From contig CM007336.1 in NCBI GenBank assembly GCA_000333855.2, positions 265,577 through 329,576 of the forward strand: a DNA stretch of 64,000 bases, written 5' to 3'. The notes beneath the pieces were generated by a model. The model was not told the DNA's origin and did no database searches. It saw only the letters and a program-made list of their open reading frames with translations. The translations under genes were made by a program, and so were the position numbers. Every line of letters begins with the position of its first letter. The first letter of the stretch is position 1. Below, one piece after another: positions 13,201-20,211 of the stretch. The DNA is from Endotrypanum monterogeii (taxonomy: Eukaryota; Euglenozoa; Kinetoplastea; Trypanosomatida; Trypanosomatidae).

Positions 13201-16200
13201 CAGCTGGCAGTCTTTTGCTCGGGGGCAGAGATAGCGAAGGTGAAGGGCGAAGCTCCTCACGCCACATACCCACCTCACTTAGCGACATGGTCATAGTCTC
13301 GTGCCCTTCTCTTGTACGGAGACTGTTCTGTAGAACCAGCTTACCCAGAGATGCAGAGAAAAGGTGAGTGGAGTCGGCAAAGGCGGTATCGCGCGGATTG
13401 ACGGGGAGGACGACAAGGGTGTCACAGATCGCAACTCGCATGCTCATGAGCAGCCTCGGACCCTCGCGAGTTGGCGATAGCGTGCGACCATTGTACAGAG
13501 ACCGCTCCGCCAATCGGCTAATACGCGAGAAGAGTCCCGCTGTGAAGTACGCCTTGAAGATCATAGCCGTATGCATATCAAGAGTGATGGTGCTCGCTCC
13601 GATATGTAACTCAACTGCGCTGGAGTAGCGCAGCTCCTCTGCATTCACGAGCGACCGCTTTCCCCCACTGACCTCACTGAAAAGTGGCATAACGGGTAAA
13701 CTTTTGCGGAAGCTAAAGGCGATGTGCGCCGTCTGATCAGACACATCGGCGCTCCCAGAACGTTGACTCTCCTTGGCATTGTCTATCGTGGATGGTGACC
13801 CTGATAAGGCATCGGCAACGGGCGGCGACTCCGACGGCGGCGCTGCTGAGCCCCCGGCATCCCTCTCTCTCCATGAAGGTCGGTAGGCAAGAAGGGTTCG
13901 GCTGGTCTCTGACAAACCCAAAGATGGCAAGACGCTGGCTGAGACCTCGCCGACTTGCCCCGAGAGATCCAACTTGACAGAGTATTTAGAAAGTCGTAGC
14001 TTTATTGCACTCATGCTCGCCGACGCAAACGGTGCATCCTTGCTCTGCCCTGGTGCACGGTTCAACAGCGTCACGGTGATGGAACCCGGTATGCGCACAA
14101 AGACGTCTGCTACATGCCGGCTAGGCATCGACCACTGCTGTCGAATGAAATCGATCTGATACGCGAGGTCGCTGATGCTACTCGCGGTGCTCTTGGAGCG
14201 TGACAGCACCGACTTTTCATTCGCGCTGGCACCGCCATCCGCCACTGAAGAGGCAGCCGTGGCGTACGAAAGCGAGTGCGCCTGTCCTCCGCTAGTCGAG
14301 CTGCCCGCAATCGACGCCTTGGCGACCATGGCGGCTCCTCCGTTCATGCCGCCAGCGGTGTCTCTGGACCTGGTATCCATCGCAGAGAGAGCGAGATTCA
14401 CCATGTCCATGACCGTCTCTAATAACTCCACACACGGTGTGCCAATACACACCTTCAGCGATGACTCAAAGCCGACGGCCAGAGCGACTGGAGCGTCGCC
14501 CTCGGAGAGGAGCACGTCCACTCGCACCCCGCCACCGGAGAAGATGGGAAACTCGGTGTCACGAGCAGCAACAATGTGCGGCTGCTTCAGCCACAAGAGC
14601 ATTTTCTTCTGGTGACTGCGCACAGCGACAATGAGTTCGGCACTTGCACACTCCACCTGGAAGGCAGGCAGTGGCAGCACGGAGAGGGTCTCCAGTTCGT
14701 CGTCATGGACATCAAGCCCGAGACCTTCGACAAGTAGCTCAAGTCGCATCAACGGCACACCACTGCTGCTCTTTGCAGACATGGGCTCGTGGAGATCCTT
14801 GCCCGTACTGGTGAGAGCCAAGCCTTTTCTTGAAGGAGGCGACAAAGCCTGCGGCGCCGTCCTGGGGACATTCTCATGTGTTGGCGAGCCCCTGCCTGCT
14901 GCGTGCGTGTCATCTTGTTCCTCTCCACTCGCATCTCCGCTTGTCAAGCTTGTATCAGCGCACTCTTTTGTACTAACGCCACCGTGCAGACGCGCTGCGC
15001 CTAGCTGCGTCGGAGCCAGCTCATGTTGGCCCGCCTGGCCGCCCCTACCAGTACTGTTAGCCGACAATCCCGTGTAGCTCGAGGCGACAGCGGGCGTTTT
15101 GAGGTAAGAGGACCAAGCATCTATCATTGTGGTGAGGAGGTACATCTGGTGCACGGAACACGCCACTCGCAGCGACGGCAATTTAAGCCTCATCACCATC
15201 GCCTCACGCGCGGTGTGACGGTCATCGATGCGCTGCAGAAGATCCACCGCGATCGACACCTCCGGCACCAGAAAGAAGCCGCGCTGTGGGCGCCGCATCG
15301 CGTGCTCCAGGGTCGTCAACTCAAGATAAAATTTAGAGAGGCTTGCCTTGTGCGGGTAATAAAAAAGCGCCTCCTCATCCACCGCGGCGTCGTGGGTGCT
15401 GTCAGCCTCATTGGCCTCTGCGGCATTCGACGGCGCGGCACGAGACGAAGCAAGCCTTCTCTCTGTGATTTCAGCCGCAGTCGATAGCCGTCGCTGTTTC
15501 TCCCCCTCGGAAAGAGGTCGCGCCTCCAAACGCACGCGACCCAGGGAAACGCACAAAGCTGGCTCCTGGACACGTGCGTCAAGGCTTTTGGGCAAGATCA
15601 GCACCGGGGCCGATGCATCCACCGTCACGTACAGCCCCCTGGCTTTGGCCATGGCAGATCGAGCCTCGTGTGTTGCAGCCGACCCAACAGCAGAAGCTGC
15701 CTGCTTAGTAGACTTGGCGAAGCCAGACACGTCCACCCCGGCTGGAAGTGAAAAGAAGCTAATCAACTGCTCCAAAGTGCTCGGGTCCGCCACGATGCGT
15801 AGCGGGAGCAGCTTAACTTCGATTGCCGCGTCCACCAACGTGTCGGGCAGCGGCTGCTCCACAGGGTTCAGAAATCCAATGATGCTGAAGAGTGAGGCGT
15901 CATCATCGCGGGTACTATCTCGCCTGGCGTCCTCTCCACCGCCTCCCCCGTCTCCAGAGAGCTTAGCAGAGACCCCTGGAGGCGTCGGTGACCGCGAACT
16001 CAAGCCCCGCTCGTTATTGTTCACGTTTATGACGTCGTGGATCGTGGGGTCCTTGGGCGGTGGTCGTTTGTTAACGCCCACCTCGAGGAGAGACTGCATT
16101 GGGGCACACTCGCCATTGGGGTTTGACTTGCGGGTGCGGTGATCAGGCTGAACACCTTCGATGAGATAGGGCACCAAACTCACACCGCTAGGTGGCGAGC

Positions 16201-18190
16201 GTCTCATAGCCTCGGTGCTGATGTCAGCAGAAGTCGCAGATGAAGAAAATGGGTTTGTCAAAGTGATATTCTTTGTGCAAAAAAAAAACAGAGCCGAGTT
16301 GGGCTTGTTATACGATGATACACCGCCGCGAAGCTGGAATAACTGAAGGGTAATGGAGTCACCCTTCTCGGTATCAATGCGGTAGCGCGTGAGTGGAAGG
16401 TAGAAGCTTGCACGCAGCCAGCAGTACGACGGCGGCAGGTTGTTTTTAGTAACAGCGTTGCTGAGGTCGACTGCTGCTGTGTGATCGGCCTCGGCGTCTG
16501 CAGCACTGATCCCGTACTCCACTTCGATCGATCGAAACAGCTTCTCATCCGCCTCGATTTCATTCACGGTGTCGCTCTGGGCAGCTGCGGCATCTTTGCC
16601 GGATACACCGCTGTACCCCCCACCCAGCCAACTAAACCAGCCACGTTTTTGCTGTTGCTCCTTCCCCACCACTACGCTGGCCTCATGCTGCTTTGCCATC
16701 TCCTCAGCCTTACGTATCTCGTTATCCTTCCGCCGCAAATGAATTTCGTTGGCAATCTGCGCGTAGACATACCTTCGGCACTCACGCATGTCCTCCGTCG
16801 TCATGAATCTTGTCAGAAAAGAATAAGCATTCTTTTTCTCGGGCGTCATTGCGCTTTGACGCACAACATCGCGGTAGAGCACTTGATAGTCTCGCTTGCA
16901 CACGTGGGAGACCTGTGCGAGCAGCTGCTCCCGCTTTGTTTTCTCCAACACGGTGCGCACGGTGCGAATGGCGTAACCCCACCACTCACGAGCGTGCCCA
17001 GATACCTGAACACGTGGCCGATATCTCTGCAGCGGCAGCACATCAGTCTTGTTGGCGAAGAACATTCCGGTTTGGAGAAGCTTTGTGTACTGCGCTCGGG
17101 TGAGGTTGGCCATCACGTGCTGCAGTTCAACCGACACATCTGCGAACGGTGTGTCGAGTAGCTGACGCACAAATAGCTTGAAGACAACCTTCACGTCGAC
17201 GCTGCCGGAGACAGGTCCAAGAACAGTAGACAACGCGATATTGCCGTCCCGCACTCGTTGTCGCATGCGGTGGTACCACTGCTGCCAGTCCTCAATCTGT
17301 GAAAACCAAGTACGGCCTAGCGCGGCGTTGGCTCGTATGCGCCTTGGGTCATCGCAGTAGATCTGCAAGTCGCTGAACACCAGACGCTTCCACATGCGCT
17401 GCAGAGTGGAGGGGTCAGTGAACATGGGCTGCCCGGTAGACTCATTCATCGTCAGCAGCTGCACCCCACCCAGCACGGCACCCATTACCGTCTCCGTCAA
17501 CTCATCCTCGTATCGGATGTGCACTGTCTCTACCTTCACGATAATGTTATTCACCACGAGCTCACCGAGACGCGAAATAAAGCCTCCGCTTTGCGTGGCT
17601 GCGGTGGTCTCAGCGCCTGAGGTGGCCAGACCGGTTGACCGTTGATTCTCCACCTCATCACGATGGCGCTTACGTTCAGCCTCAAATTCGTCCAGCTCCC
17701 TCGCCTTCGCCTCAGCTGCAGACGCCCACATTTCCGCCTTCACGTTGCGATGGGGGCTGCCGCTGCTGCCGCCGCCCGACGCCGTCGCGGCATCGCTGGG
17801 ATTGCTGCTAGAAGAATGCACACCCTTGAGGGTCAACAAGACCTCGCCCACTTCCAGGATCACCGGTTCGGAACGGAGATGCTTGATAGGGATCGATAGG
17901 GAAACATTTTTACAGATGCCGCGATATGTCTTAATGGGCAGCAGAGGCTTCTTCGGGTTTGACCTCGTGGACGTGAAGGCCTTGCTGCCGCCCAGAGTCG
18001 TACCGCTGTCTTCGTCAGTGTCGTCGCCGGCAGAACGCAGCAACGCATCCAGTGCATCGGGGCGCAATATGAGATCATTCAAAGCCACCTTTCCGCTCCA
18101 TATGTTCACCTTCAACTGATCCTCGTTAATATTCTCAACATACCTCGACAAATACGGCACCAACAGTGCCGCGAGATATTTCTCCAGCAT
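1235..18190 (-). CDS. VPS13-family bridge-like lipid transfer protein with two C-terminal dysferlin-type domains
   Basis: An uninterrupted 5651-codon frame starting at an ATG (MLEKYLAALL). Residues 1 to about 115 form the chorein_N domain typical of VPS13/ATG2. Such proteins are rod-shaped channels that move phospholipids between membranes at contact sites. Residues of about 3950-4650 carry the repeated beta modules with conserved Asn that define the VPS13 adaptor-binding (VAB) region (for example FENR near 3973, LRNR near 4090, LVNR near 4393, LLNR near 4600). The amphipathic, Gly-rich C-terminal helices follow at about 5005-5110 (REPIEGLS, QRPIEGAVESG). Two dysferlin-like domains end the protein, at about 5169-5262 and 5559-5644, separated by a Ser-rich linker of about 300 residues. 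A CxxC-x17-CxxC insert sits near residue 3591, and there is a GEEGEEGEE tract from a 9-bp repeat near 5580. It is the last gene of the array in this window. The family call is firm; cargo and membranes are unknown. Confidence 0.95.
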   Translation of the reverse strand: MLEKYLAALLVPYLSRYVENINEDQLKVNIWSGKVALNDLILRPDALDALLRSAGDDTDEDSGTTLGGSKAFTSTRSNPKKPLLPIKTYRGICKNVSLSIPIKHLRSEPVILEVGEVLLTLKGVHSSSSNPSDAATASGGGSSGSPHRNVKAEMWASAAEAKARELDEFEAERKRHRDEVENQRSTGLATSGAETTAATQSGGFISRLGELVVNNIIVKVETVHIRYEDELTETVMGAVLGGVQLLTMNESTGQPMFTDPSTLQRMWKRLVFSDLQIYCDDPRRIRANAALGRTWFSQIEDWQQWYHRMRQRVRDGNIALSTVLGPVSGSVDVKVVFKLFVRQLLDTPFADVSVELQHVMANLTRAQYTKLLQTGMFFANKTDVLPLQRYRPRVQVSGHAREWWGYAIRTVRTVLEKTKREQLLAQVSHVCKRDYQVLYRDVVRQSAMTPEKKNAYSFLTRFMTTEDMRECRRYVYAQIANEIHLRRKDNEIRKAEEMAKQHEASVVVGKEQQQKRGWFSWLGGGYSGVSGKDAAAAQSDTVNEIEADEKLFRSIEVEYGISAADAEADHTAAVDLSNAVTKNNLPPSYCWLRASFYLPLTRYRIDTEKGDSITLQLFQLRGGVSSYNKPNSALFFFCTKNITLTNPFSSSATSADISTEAMRRSPPSGVSLVPYLIEGVQPDHRTRKSNPNGECAPMQSLLEVGVNKRPPPKDPTIHDVINVNNNERGLSSRSPTPPGVSAKLSGDGGGGGEDARRDSTRDDDASLFSIIGFLNPVEQPLPDTLVDAAIEVKLLPLRIVADPSTLEQLISFFSLPAGVDVSGFAKSTKQAASAVGSAATHEARSAMAKARGLYVTVDASAPVLILPKSLDARVQEPALCVSLGRVRLEARPLSEGEKQRRLSTAAEITERRLASSRAAPSNAAEANEADSTHDAAVDEEALFYYPHKASLSKFYLELTTLEHAMRRPQRGFFLVPEVSIAVDLLQRIDDRHTAREAMVMRLKLPSLRVACSVHQMYLLTTMIDAWSSYLKTPAVASSYTGLSANSTGRGGQAGQHELAPTQLGAARLHGGVSTKECADTSLTSGDASGEEQDDTHAAGRGSPTHENVPRTAPQALSPPSRKGLALTSTGKDLHEPMSAKSSSGVPLMRLELLVEGLGLDVHDDELETLSVLPLPAFQVECASAELIVAVRSHQKKMLLWLKQPHIVAARDTEFPIFSGGGVRVDVLLSEGDAPVALAVGFESSLKVCIGTPCVELLETVMDMVNLALSAMDTRSRDTAGGMNGGAAMVAKASIAGSSTSGGQAHSLSYATAASSVADGGASANEKSVLSRSKSTASSISDLAYQIDFIRQQWSMPSRHVADVFVRIPGSITVTLLNRAPGQSKDAPFASASMSAIKLRLSKYSVKLDLSGQVGEVSASVLPSLGLSETSRTLLAYRPSWRERDAGGSAAPPSESPPVADALSGSPSTIDNAKESQRSGSADVSDQTAHIAFSFRKSLPVMPLFSEVSGGKRSLVNAEELRYSSAVELHIGASTITLDMHTAMIFKAYFTAGLFSRISRLAERSLYNGRTLSPTREGPRLLMSMRVAICDTLVVLPVNPRDTAFADSTHLFSASLGKLVLQNSLRTREGHETMTMSLSEVGMWREELRPSPSLSLPPSKRLPAAPPLLHRRSSLLTTQTCVEMKVRTAIDLHSDEPPSIDIRSEDVSLQLQEEDLVQLVTLLRQNLTRTDPMDVAAYTLESAAAHQSVRTKDGRHVTVPLLPSSSAVPGDNSSVLPSSAGFTGAGVGATAAATHSNSGSRSNSNGALFVTMCMGRISMLLSDAHGEEAGNPRATGSSRFQLHSTDLSMSVSLPSNRIAVQWKSLDLDDVRDNSTSVLVCCEAGSLHLVESLTTHKGIMRDFGLRRTAVYTAGTEGRMTDTGAGGDAKDSSISALVSSSEGSSAYSPITRVVSESHNTEGNCATDAQSFTVSVLSADFTLRRFSVSDQWLALSDLVFNEAVASAWTAAQTGTMLTASASPTTKGLGCESTGGVTAAQTKASVSGGLGGMRVIITTPSVIIPFLNSRRETLIEASINDVLVDVVQLPTTKQVVVEVRELSVLDARSGEKIFFKRSSNRRKYSSMNSAGNVFAPALGTQGEGEDLVTPFLPLVGGGSSAAADDTTRALARATGPGGSVATPSAELSQMEVLHFRLESDPGANVNTMQLGVGELDALVSMPIVHGLVDYFTSPAEPVAKIAGLGVMREQRARMAAAAHQMANSTLLVLHVLWRQPRIILAGDAMQLQQKTGNVEMRLGVMRTTVRMNSSAAELSVLVKVQEYSIPSLLKRSALSFSYEARQGAEKIDLRMEQTTALFHPVEVERLVRLAQRNVLMPRDVNYYGSYEKAAPRPSGSSVASAAPTVAVSVQQRSSTLAASASKTDAGTSATLASPPPPPPSRTVQVHIDGLSVPVYDTAGANTHTLTLAALDVTVLPDGRVALSVPSLFMVDEITGRCMMQSKISSSPEGSPPTSTTARVTASATESMGVGGNDNADNASVDAALRVAFDPVQRTSDVKMGVVVVTIIPRSIGTLLNTLLSINIPSPDELHTVNAFSSSPSPSPAPSPRQPDSTNTTASASAMGNMRGTNSVAVATTDATVTDSSTTLFCFTVKLAECRVRFCQGDCEVAMLRLANIACSSNSYSDGASKFVVTLGNLFMVDSVTTNTNYRTFIYSYEDAEASDTSGADTRFTGDPKSVLHTPAVPLDPLVTYEVWTDAAPKPDFAPESDVIDTALSTFPDYRRHMKSRVGNLCCVLVPDVTRTVLSILRETQTHISECNRNKAYTYVSDRAAESMRRRREAAQLTEIDVVVHRPQVLLVDRPTSTNGVQLSPGSLSVKSHLMRAGDITVTKRAGVAAASDFSSRSPALTDAEAMVAAVDREVFSVHVRRMGMLLQGASCFEKDCSIHIQLERALPVSLDSSRSVAVDTTVDAIRAGDEAARVRVEDGAAPSAHSILKVDIPVLSLALSHAQTEFAMDVLGALVNGTEVSSAVLATGSTSGDGPTAEPNRVGTIPTAETSDREHHRPIAAAPGAGDGRQADRTAAQTALPLMAFASSLREEQPAPHLYTRTEGGPTTVFTVIAHVGFFQADVGDVFRLRLEEAKMHSTDVSTTGKTTDIRIGSLRAQHVGAGVMASPSTETSTASSVSKGARTAAYRNSCVQESIDLLTLTELHVLYVQQQPVVDVDAGSSVAENSMNISAGVFQVAVSPTILFDTREMLYLPFCSKVLRVPIDPIPVLSLMEGTTTLRGNVELDYKHVLWTANRTRCCYVLDLNGYTLSLTSVPSSQIVLYEGCELTITNGTVRIPGMYTIGSYVSFAPSTALFTTDSVRFEKEFLNLPNRAFHQAFLPRPTEWARGAAALGGKPRGSESPGSPHSLTSEAPTMVFPDKAGGPAAARHVPQDTVIELRDRTVRLLTSFSCDAMEVQMLSEEVVDLSIAVRMRGRVKLVQESENDQLMRRSVSLQFLNVRSGEGEEHVLLPTDMVINVSGVENMSVSLVLDSIEFCTRATLLRSLVELWRDFTAAFIEEATISRVKPCIEYETQSLDPLVPVLTAGECEHCGQSDAYLAPAANKPGILCYKCCTGHDHVPAIDFRVEVPLIDVVILGSNSDMAHIVMRNVLLSVDPSMDLGLALRMSVCSFNNVAAVWEPLVEQFDATISGSVNTHDYKVHTERLDYVVSPHNIRLVRGMAADYGDAAVLQTQLRKRFSRQKQLRMQQAGPIQSLRMYVDAVALEEDVGVRQESRREEEVLSFEGADATAKTHLFHPLGDTVNPPTAVSDTAASLVRKSMLDVLSKADESRAGSGLGALEGMRPLDEDAVAQPPKRGYAHVYVTSNCDVELSISSHTISPHGGTLRFVARESSVTIRRRAKPGEPPVEECVANIANPPLYVQTDDMVVETRVVLEQEEGGRHLRRTVTMILYPLHVSRTIICFENRLCCSLLSTPQHPPVQPSERLYMAPKADLNTPIFVQPIGAVDRVEYEAGKPITDALSGSSSGRSAKMPTLQEVLCGAPFVVSCKAKTAAAKSMAVVVYVRQEKMRGGVPTFVIVIASRFRLRNRLPYRLIVNVIPDADGSLAKGKMSSRPVQPLASTVLEARESANVGLNEYSFSQVAFMLEVRQRGCRIVATNTGASAASASSLKKGQLTKDGRGQERAEEQLLGEGEEGEEGEEVFSTLIPTAISREKPFLILHSQRRRQLVIRATFVSNSSTVTFSTPYVLLNHSPIPLTVRECTRGGENRLYEMEPNFSVLSANMNSSIAACPMNIRKSDEFFVNLYHKEFFGSCVPLHAQERGVVIMEDASTRAARKAGPSSAEKSTGREKKGAVASTSTQTPTVVHLAYSSQVDPNGSVLVIITPRWVLVNRSSLHLYAAPSTYGGMTAKVAAAAATTAVVAAQQRRSLEDGRGDGLLPNMSSTQDQTEVDAMKHALQDMVAEEGVVFLSDSPTQALKLPPRSATPLLTTPFCWPDVGYNLHILQSPLAPLYGTPIGIENIHSELILVYKPRQETGGGAAAEKVSGGGSREHYRSPLPQQDRFLEVMLTVKDSYTYIVLEPKAHAPYLLLNRTAYPMDVRDTAPKSKGRLMARVGPGCGTELLLDSTVTTLVHMELFSADGGRRLHEVLFDVGRPMSRREVNAAAVSAAGVLYTLSFGGHGQQIIEITPAKAALRIAYTSVATPPIPINVLLNMAVVTLSAVMPNKDVLFCAITDVRLSWDRRKDREMTKFSIENFQVDNQTEVSPRYDSCMLSLRTSKSVAAASGYLERILVPSKGLICLEEVRLDVLPLAVRVSDTLLVVLASFVQAVRSGEDAQEWGQANQGLLASSTNAIGAKEAAAAAAATVSYERSPSPLELYQEAPVQFDVWAWQLTLERFIVNPIVVRVWLTRDVDEHDFFRENINLKDAALLSMMVSSCEDVVVAAPGIVTAKQSSRLGIFVEWVVKTYTDGLLSQLKGILLQYASSLPMIGAPLKLATGFGSGAVRLFREPIEGLSTSASAFAIGLARGSAGFAQEFAGGGLGALSNITDSWSRLLSMGGGVSERQRRKQNILTGFAQGIKGVIQRPIEGAVESGAAGLLKGTAQGLVGVLANPVSGLLSDMSRATGTLAKIVTDTYVPQTRRLRPIRDFHANGGVAPWRSLVSVYQYQRIQTSTRSWSGDHLISSVDGPAWYPSQRESITYGKNRTPIPQDRWILDRFRTNFMGWTYSTKYYGIYTERLTENVRVRRMRWTALVRPLPYSRVAFYLDVCPGLETQQRRTASIAFTAAITTPQESTLEFAQPGVLHAATAEQSKARKRRLFGLRSFSQTRSSSVMGGGGPTAERSSSSKSRGAKAGNVFAEEEGSTKLSGRINNRLRSLTATGRNVGVKDAIFRSHTSVLDDGEEQSNFAESPHLSDMGRAPSSRLMAPGGGGSSLVRAPSAPRDRQRRTKSSHSRSNSELDALTLPGMPGYSDSYTGHDDARRFHNKSKQSEGIPPESVGSRVPASTYFSRSASGRMLPVEEVDSVAPVPGASPIPAPRTASNASAPPPSTIVEVYEYEKKVPLLGWGKHFLSSECPAWQDVHGREVPSRRDIRAPAGWVWVTDWTIIGGAEDGWTIVSRGERNLRRRMWQRRLMKHIVPPSPNK

Positions 18191-18244
18191 GGCTCGGAAT
18201 CGAACCTTCGCCGAGACAAAGAGAAGGAAGTCGTGCTCAAGCCG

Positions 18245-18283
18245 CTGTCAGCAGAAGCCGGGAAGGGACAAAAAAAAAGGCCC
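18245..18283 (-). promoter_or_regulatory. Probable spliced-leader acceptor of VPS13
   Basis: Read on the minus strand, a pyrimidine-rich stretch with an eight-T run leads into TGACAG. The AG lies at 18245-18246, about 55 bases upstream of the VPS13 ATG. Trans-splicing in kinetoplastids uses the first AG after such a tract. The site is inferred, not mapped. Confidence 0.5.
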
Positions 18284-18331
18284 TACACTGCAGATATCTA
18301 CAAAACACACGCCAGACACATGAATAAATAA

Positions 18332-18341
18332 ATATATATAG

Positions 18342-18391
<50 letters not shown>
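18332..18391. repeat. Compound microsatellite (TA)n(TG)n
   Basis: About 37 bases of TA-type repeat with one G interruption run directly into about 26 bases of TG. The minus-strand transcript reads (CA)n then (TA)n, as at the other compound repeats in this window. Confidence 0.95.
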
Positions 18392-18848
18392 CGAGACCCT
18401 TCAGAAAGCAAGAGTACCCATAACAAGAGAAGCGTTAGAGGAGCAGACGGAGAAACGAGGGTATCGTAAGTGACCCGGAGAATCGGCTGTGAAATCCACA
18501 GAAAAAAAAAATCAAATGAGAAACGCAAGCAAAATGAGCGACGGGTTGAAATATAAACGTGACCCGGAGACACACACGCACACACGGGCAGACGCAGACG
18601 CAGACACAAACCTTGGACTGCAGAAGGAGACGCTAAAAAGTGCTCACGACCCCGTCAAGAAAGCAAAAAAAAAAGCAATGGAGAGTGAAACACAAACAGG
18701 TAAATGCGTACGTAAGTGTAGTTGGACGTGAAATACCCCTCTGTGTGCCGCGGAGTTGCACGTTGTTCTTCACAGCTAAAAGAGCGAGATCGAATATTAA
18801 AGGCACAAGGGAGAAGCTCTACAGCAAGACTGTTTTCTACCTCAATGT

Positions 18849-18854
<6 letters not shown>

Positions 18855-18879
<25 letters not shown>
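18855..18879. repeat. (AG)n microsatellite
   Basis: An uninterrupted AG dinucleotide run in the GH18-VPS13 spacer. It is a pyrimidine (CT)n tract on the transcribed strand, so it could also serve as a splice or polyadenylation signal. Confidence 0.9.
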
Positions 18880-20046
18880 AATAGATCAACAGGAAATATA
18901 TATAAATATATATTTTTTTATAGAGATATACAATACTTATTGTGATGTATGCCGTTACATACAGACAACACCCGCATGTCCAGCTGACGAGATTAAGATG
19001 TATGTGTGTGTGCGCGCGCGTGCGTGGGGGGGAACGTGGCGGAAAAAAAAGGAGCAAATCAAAGACAGAAAAAAACGAAGTGTTAGGGTTGATCCTTCTT
19101 GCTATAGAAATGATTTGCGTTTCAGAGCAGTCGATGGAGGAAGAAAAAGAAAGTGTGAGAGAAGATACAGCACGGAAGTACACGAGGACAAAAGGAGGAC
19201 ACCTACAAGACAAGGCTGTGTACAAAACCAATAACCCGGGTAGTCTCGACGGTGAGAAGGGAAAGGAAGGGCAACCGGTAGAGAATAAAGATACTTGAAA
19301 ACAAAAATGCAAAGGTATGATTTGAACAGACCTGTAAACGAACGACAGTACAAAGAAACGTGATGTGTGTGTGTGTGTGTGATAGTGAGTAAGTAAGTGA
19401 GGGGGAGGGGGGGCACGAGAGGGGGAGAAGAGGATGTAGTAGTGCTTCGATAAATTCCTGTGTGACTGGAGAGAGAAATAAAAAGTAAATGAAAGGAGGT
19501 GGGGAAAGAAGACAATCGGAAAAAGGGGGGAAGATATCAAAAATAATTTGAAAAACGCAGCGGGTACACAGACAGAAGCACACACACAGACACAAACGGG
19601 TTGGTGTCCGGATAAGTGGGATCGGGTGTGTGAGTTCGAAGAAGAAGCGATATATGCAGCGAGTCAGTAGTGTAGCGAAGAGAAAGAGAGGAGGGGAGTA
19701 GCCATATTCTAGCGAAACCAAAGAAAGAGTTGGAAAGGCTCGAGTAGATGGCGAACTGTAGCACAGGTTTCAGGCCCCTTTTTTTATTTTTTTTTTTTGC
19801 ACTGCTACGCCACGATTCCCACATCAACCGGAGCGTTGCTTTTTTTTTAAGAAAGGGACTTCTCTCGCTTCATTACACGAGTGTCCGCGAATGACGTGAG
19901 TGACTACGCCGGCATCTCTCTCCTCCCCGCCCGCCTCTCTAGCGTATTTTTTTGTTGTCGAAAGAATCTCTTATGTATGGTATTTCTCCTTCCTCACGTC
20001 ACTCCGATGTGTACAAGCGAAGAAATCATAGTGTATATAATACTTC

Positions 20047-20088
20047 TATATATATATATATGTGTGTATATATATGTGTGTGTGTGTG
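20047..20088. repeat. Alternating (TA)n(TG)n microsatellite
   Basis: Two successive TA-to-TG blocks, about 125 bases downstream of the GH18 stop codon and therefore within its likely 3' UTR. Confidence 0.95.
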
Positions 20089-20211
20089 ATGGAGAAGGTA
20101 TGCCAAAACCATGAAAAGCAGGAGGGCATTTGGTAGTTGCAGCATGAGTCTTTTACCTGTTGGCGAATGGGGGAGGGGGGAGGTGCCGAAAACTGAGTGT
20201 CTCGGTGGCTG

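Larger units (their letters stand above)
18191..20211. other. Spacer between GH18 gene and VPS13
   Basis: About 2 kb with no believable gene. It holds microsatellites at 18332-18391, 18855-18879, 19364-19381 and 20047-20088, plus several A and T runs. Long minus-strand open frames here consist of Leu/Phe/Ser/His repeats produced by CT-, TG- and AG-rich DNA. It should contain the GH18 3' UTR and the VPS13 5' UTR. Confidence 0.6.

Noticed and set aside
18842..19585. Open frame of 247 codons on the minus strand
   Set aside because: It is built from CT-, TG- and AG-repeat translation (runs of Ser, Leu, Phe and His-Thr), has no motif and overlaps several microsatellites.
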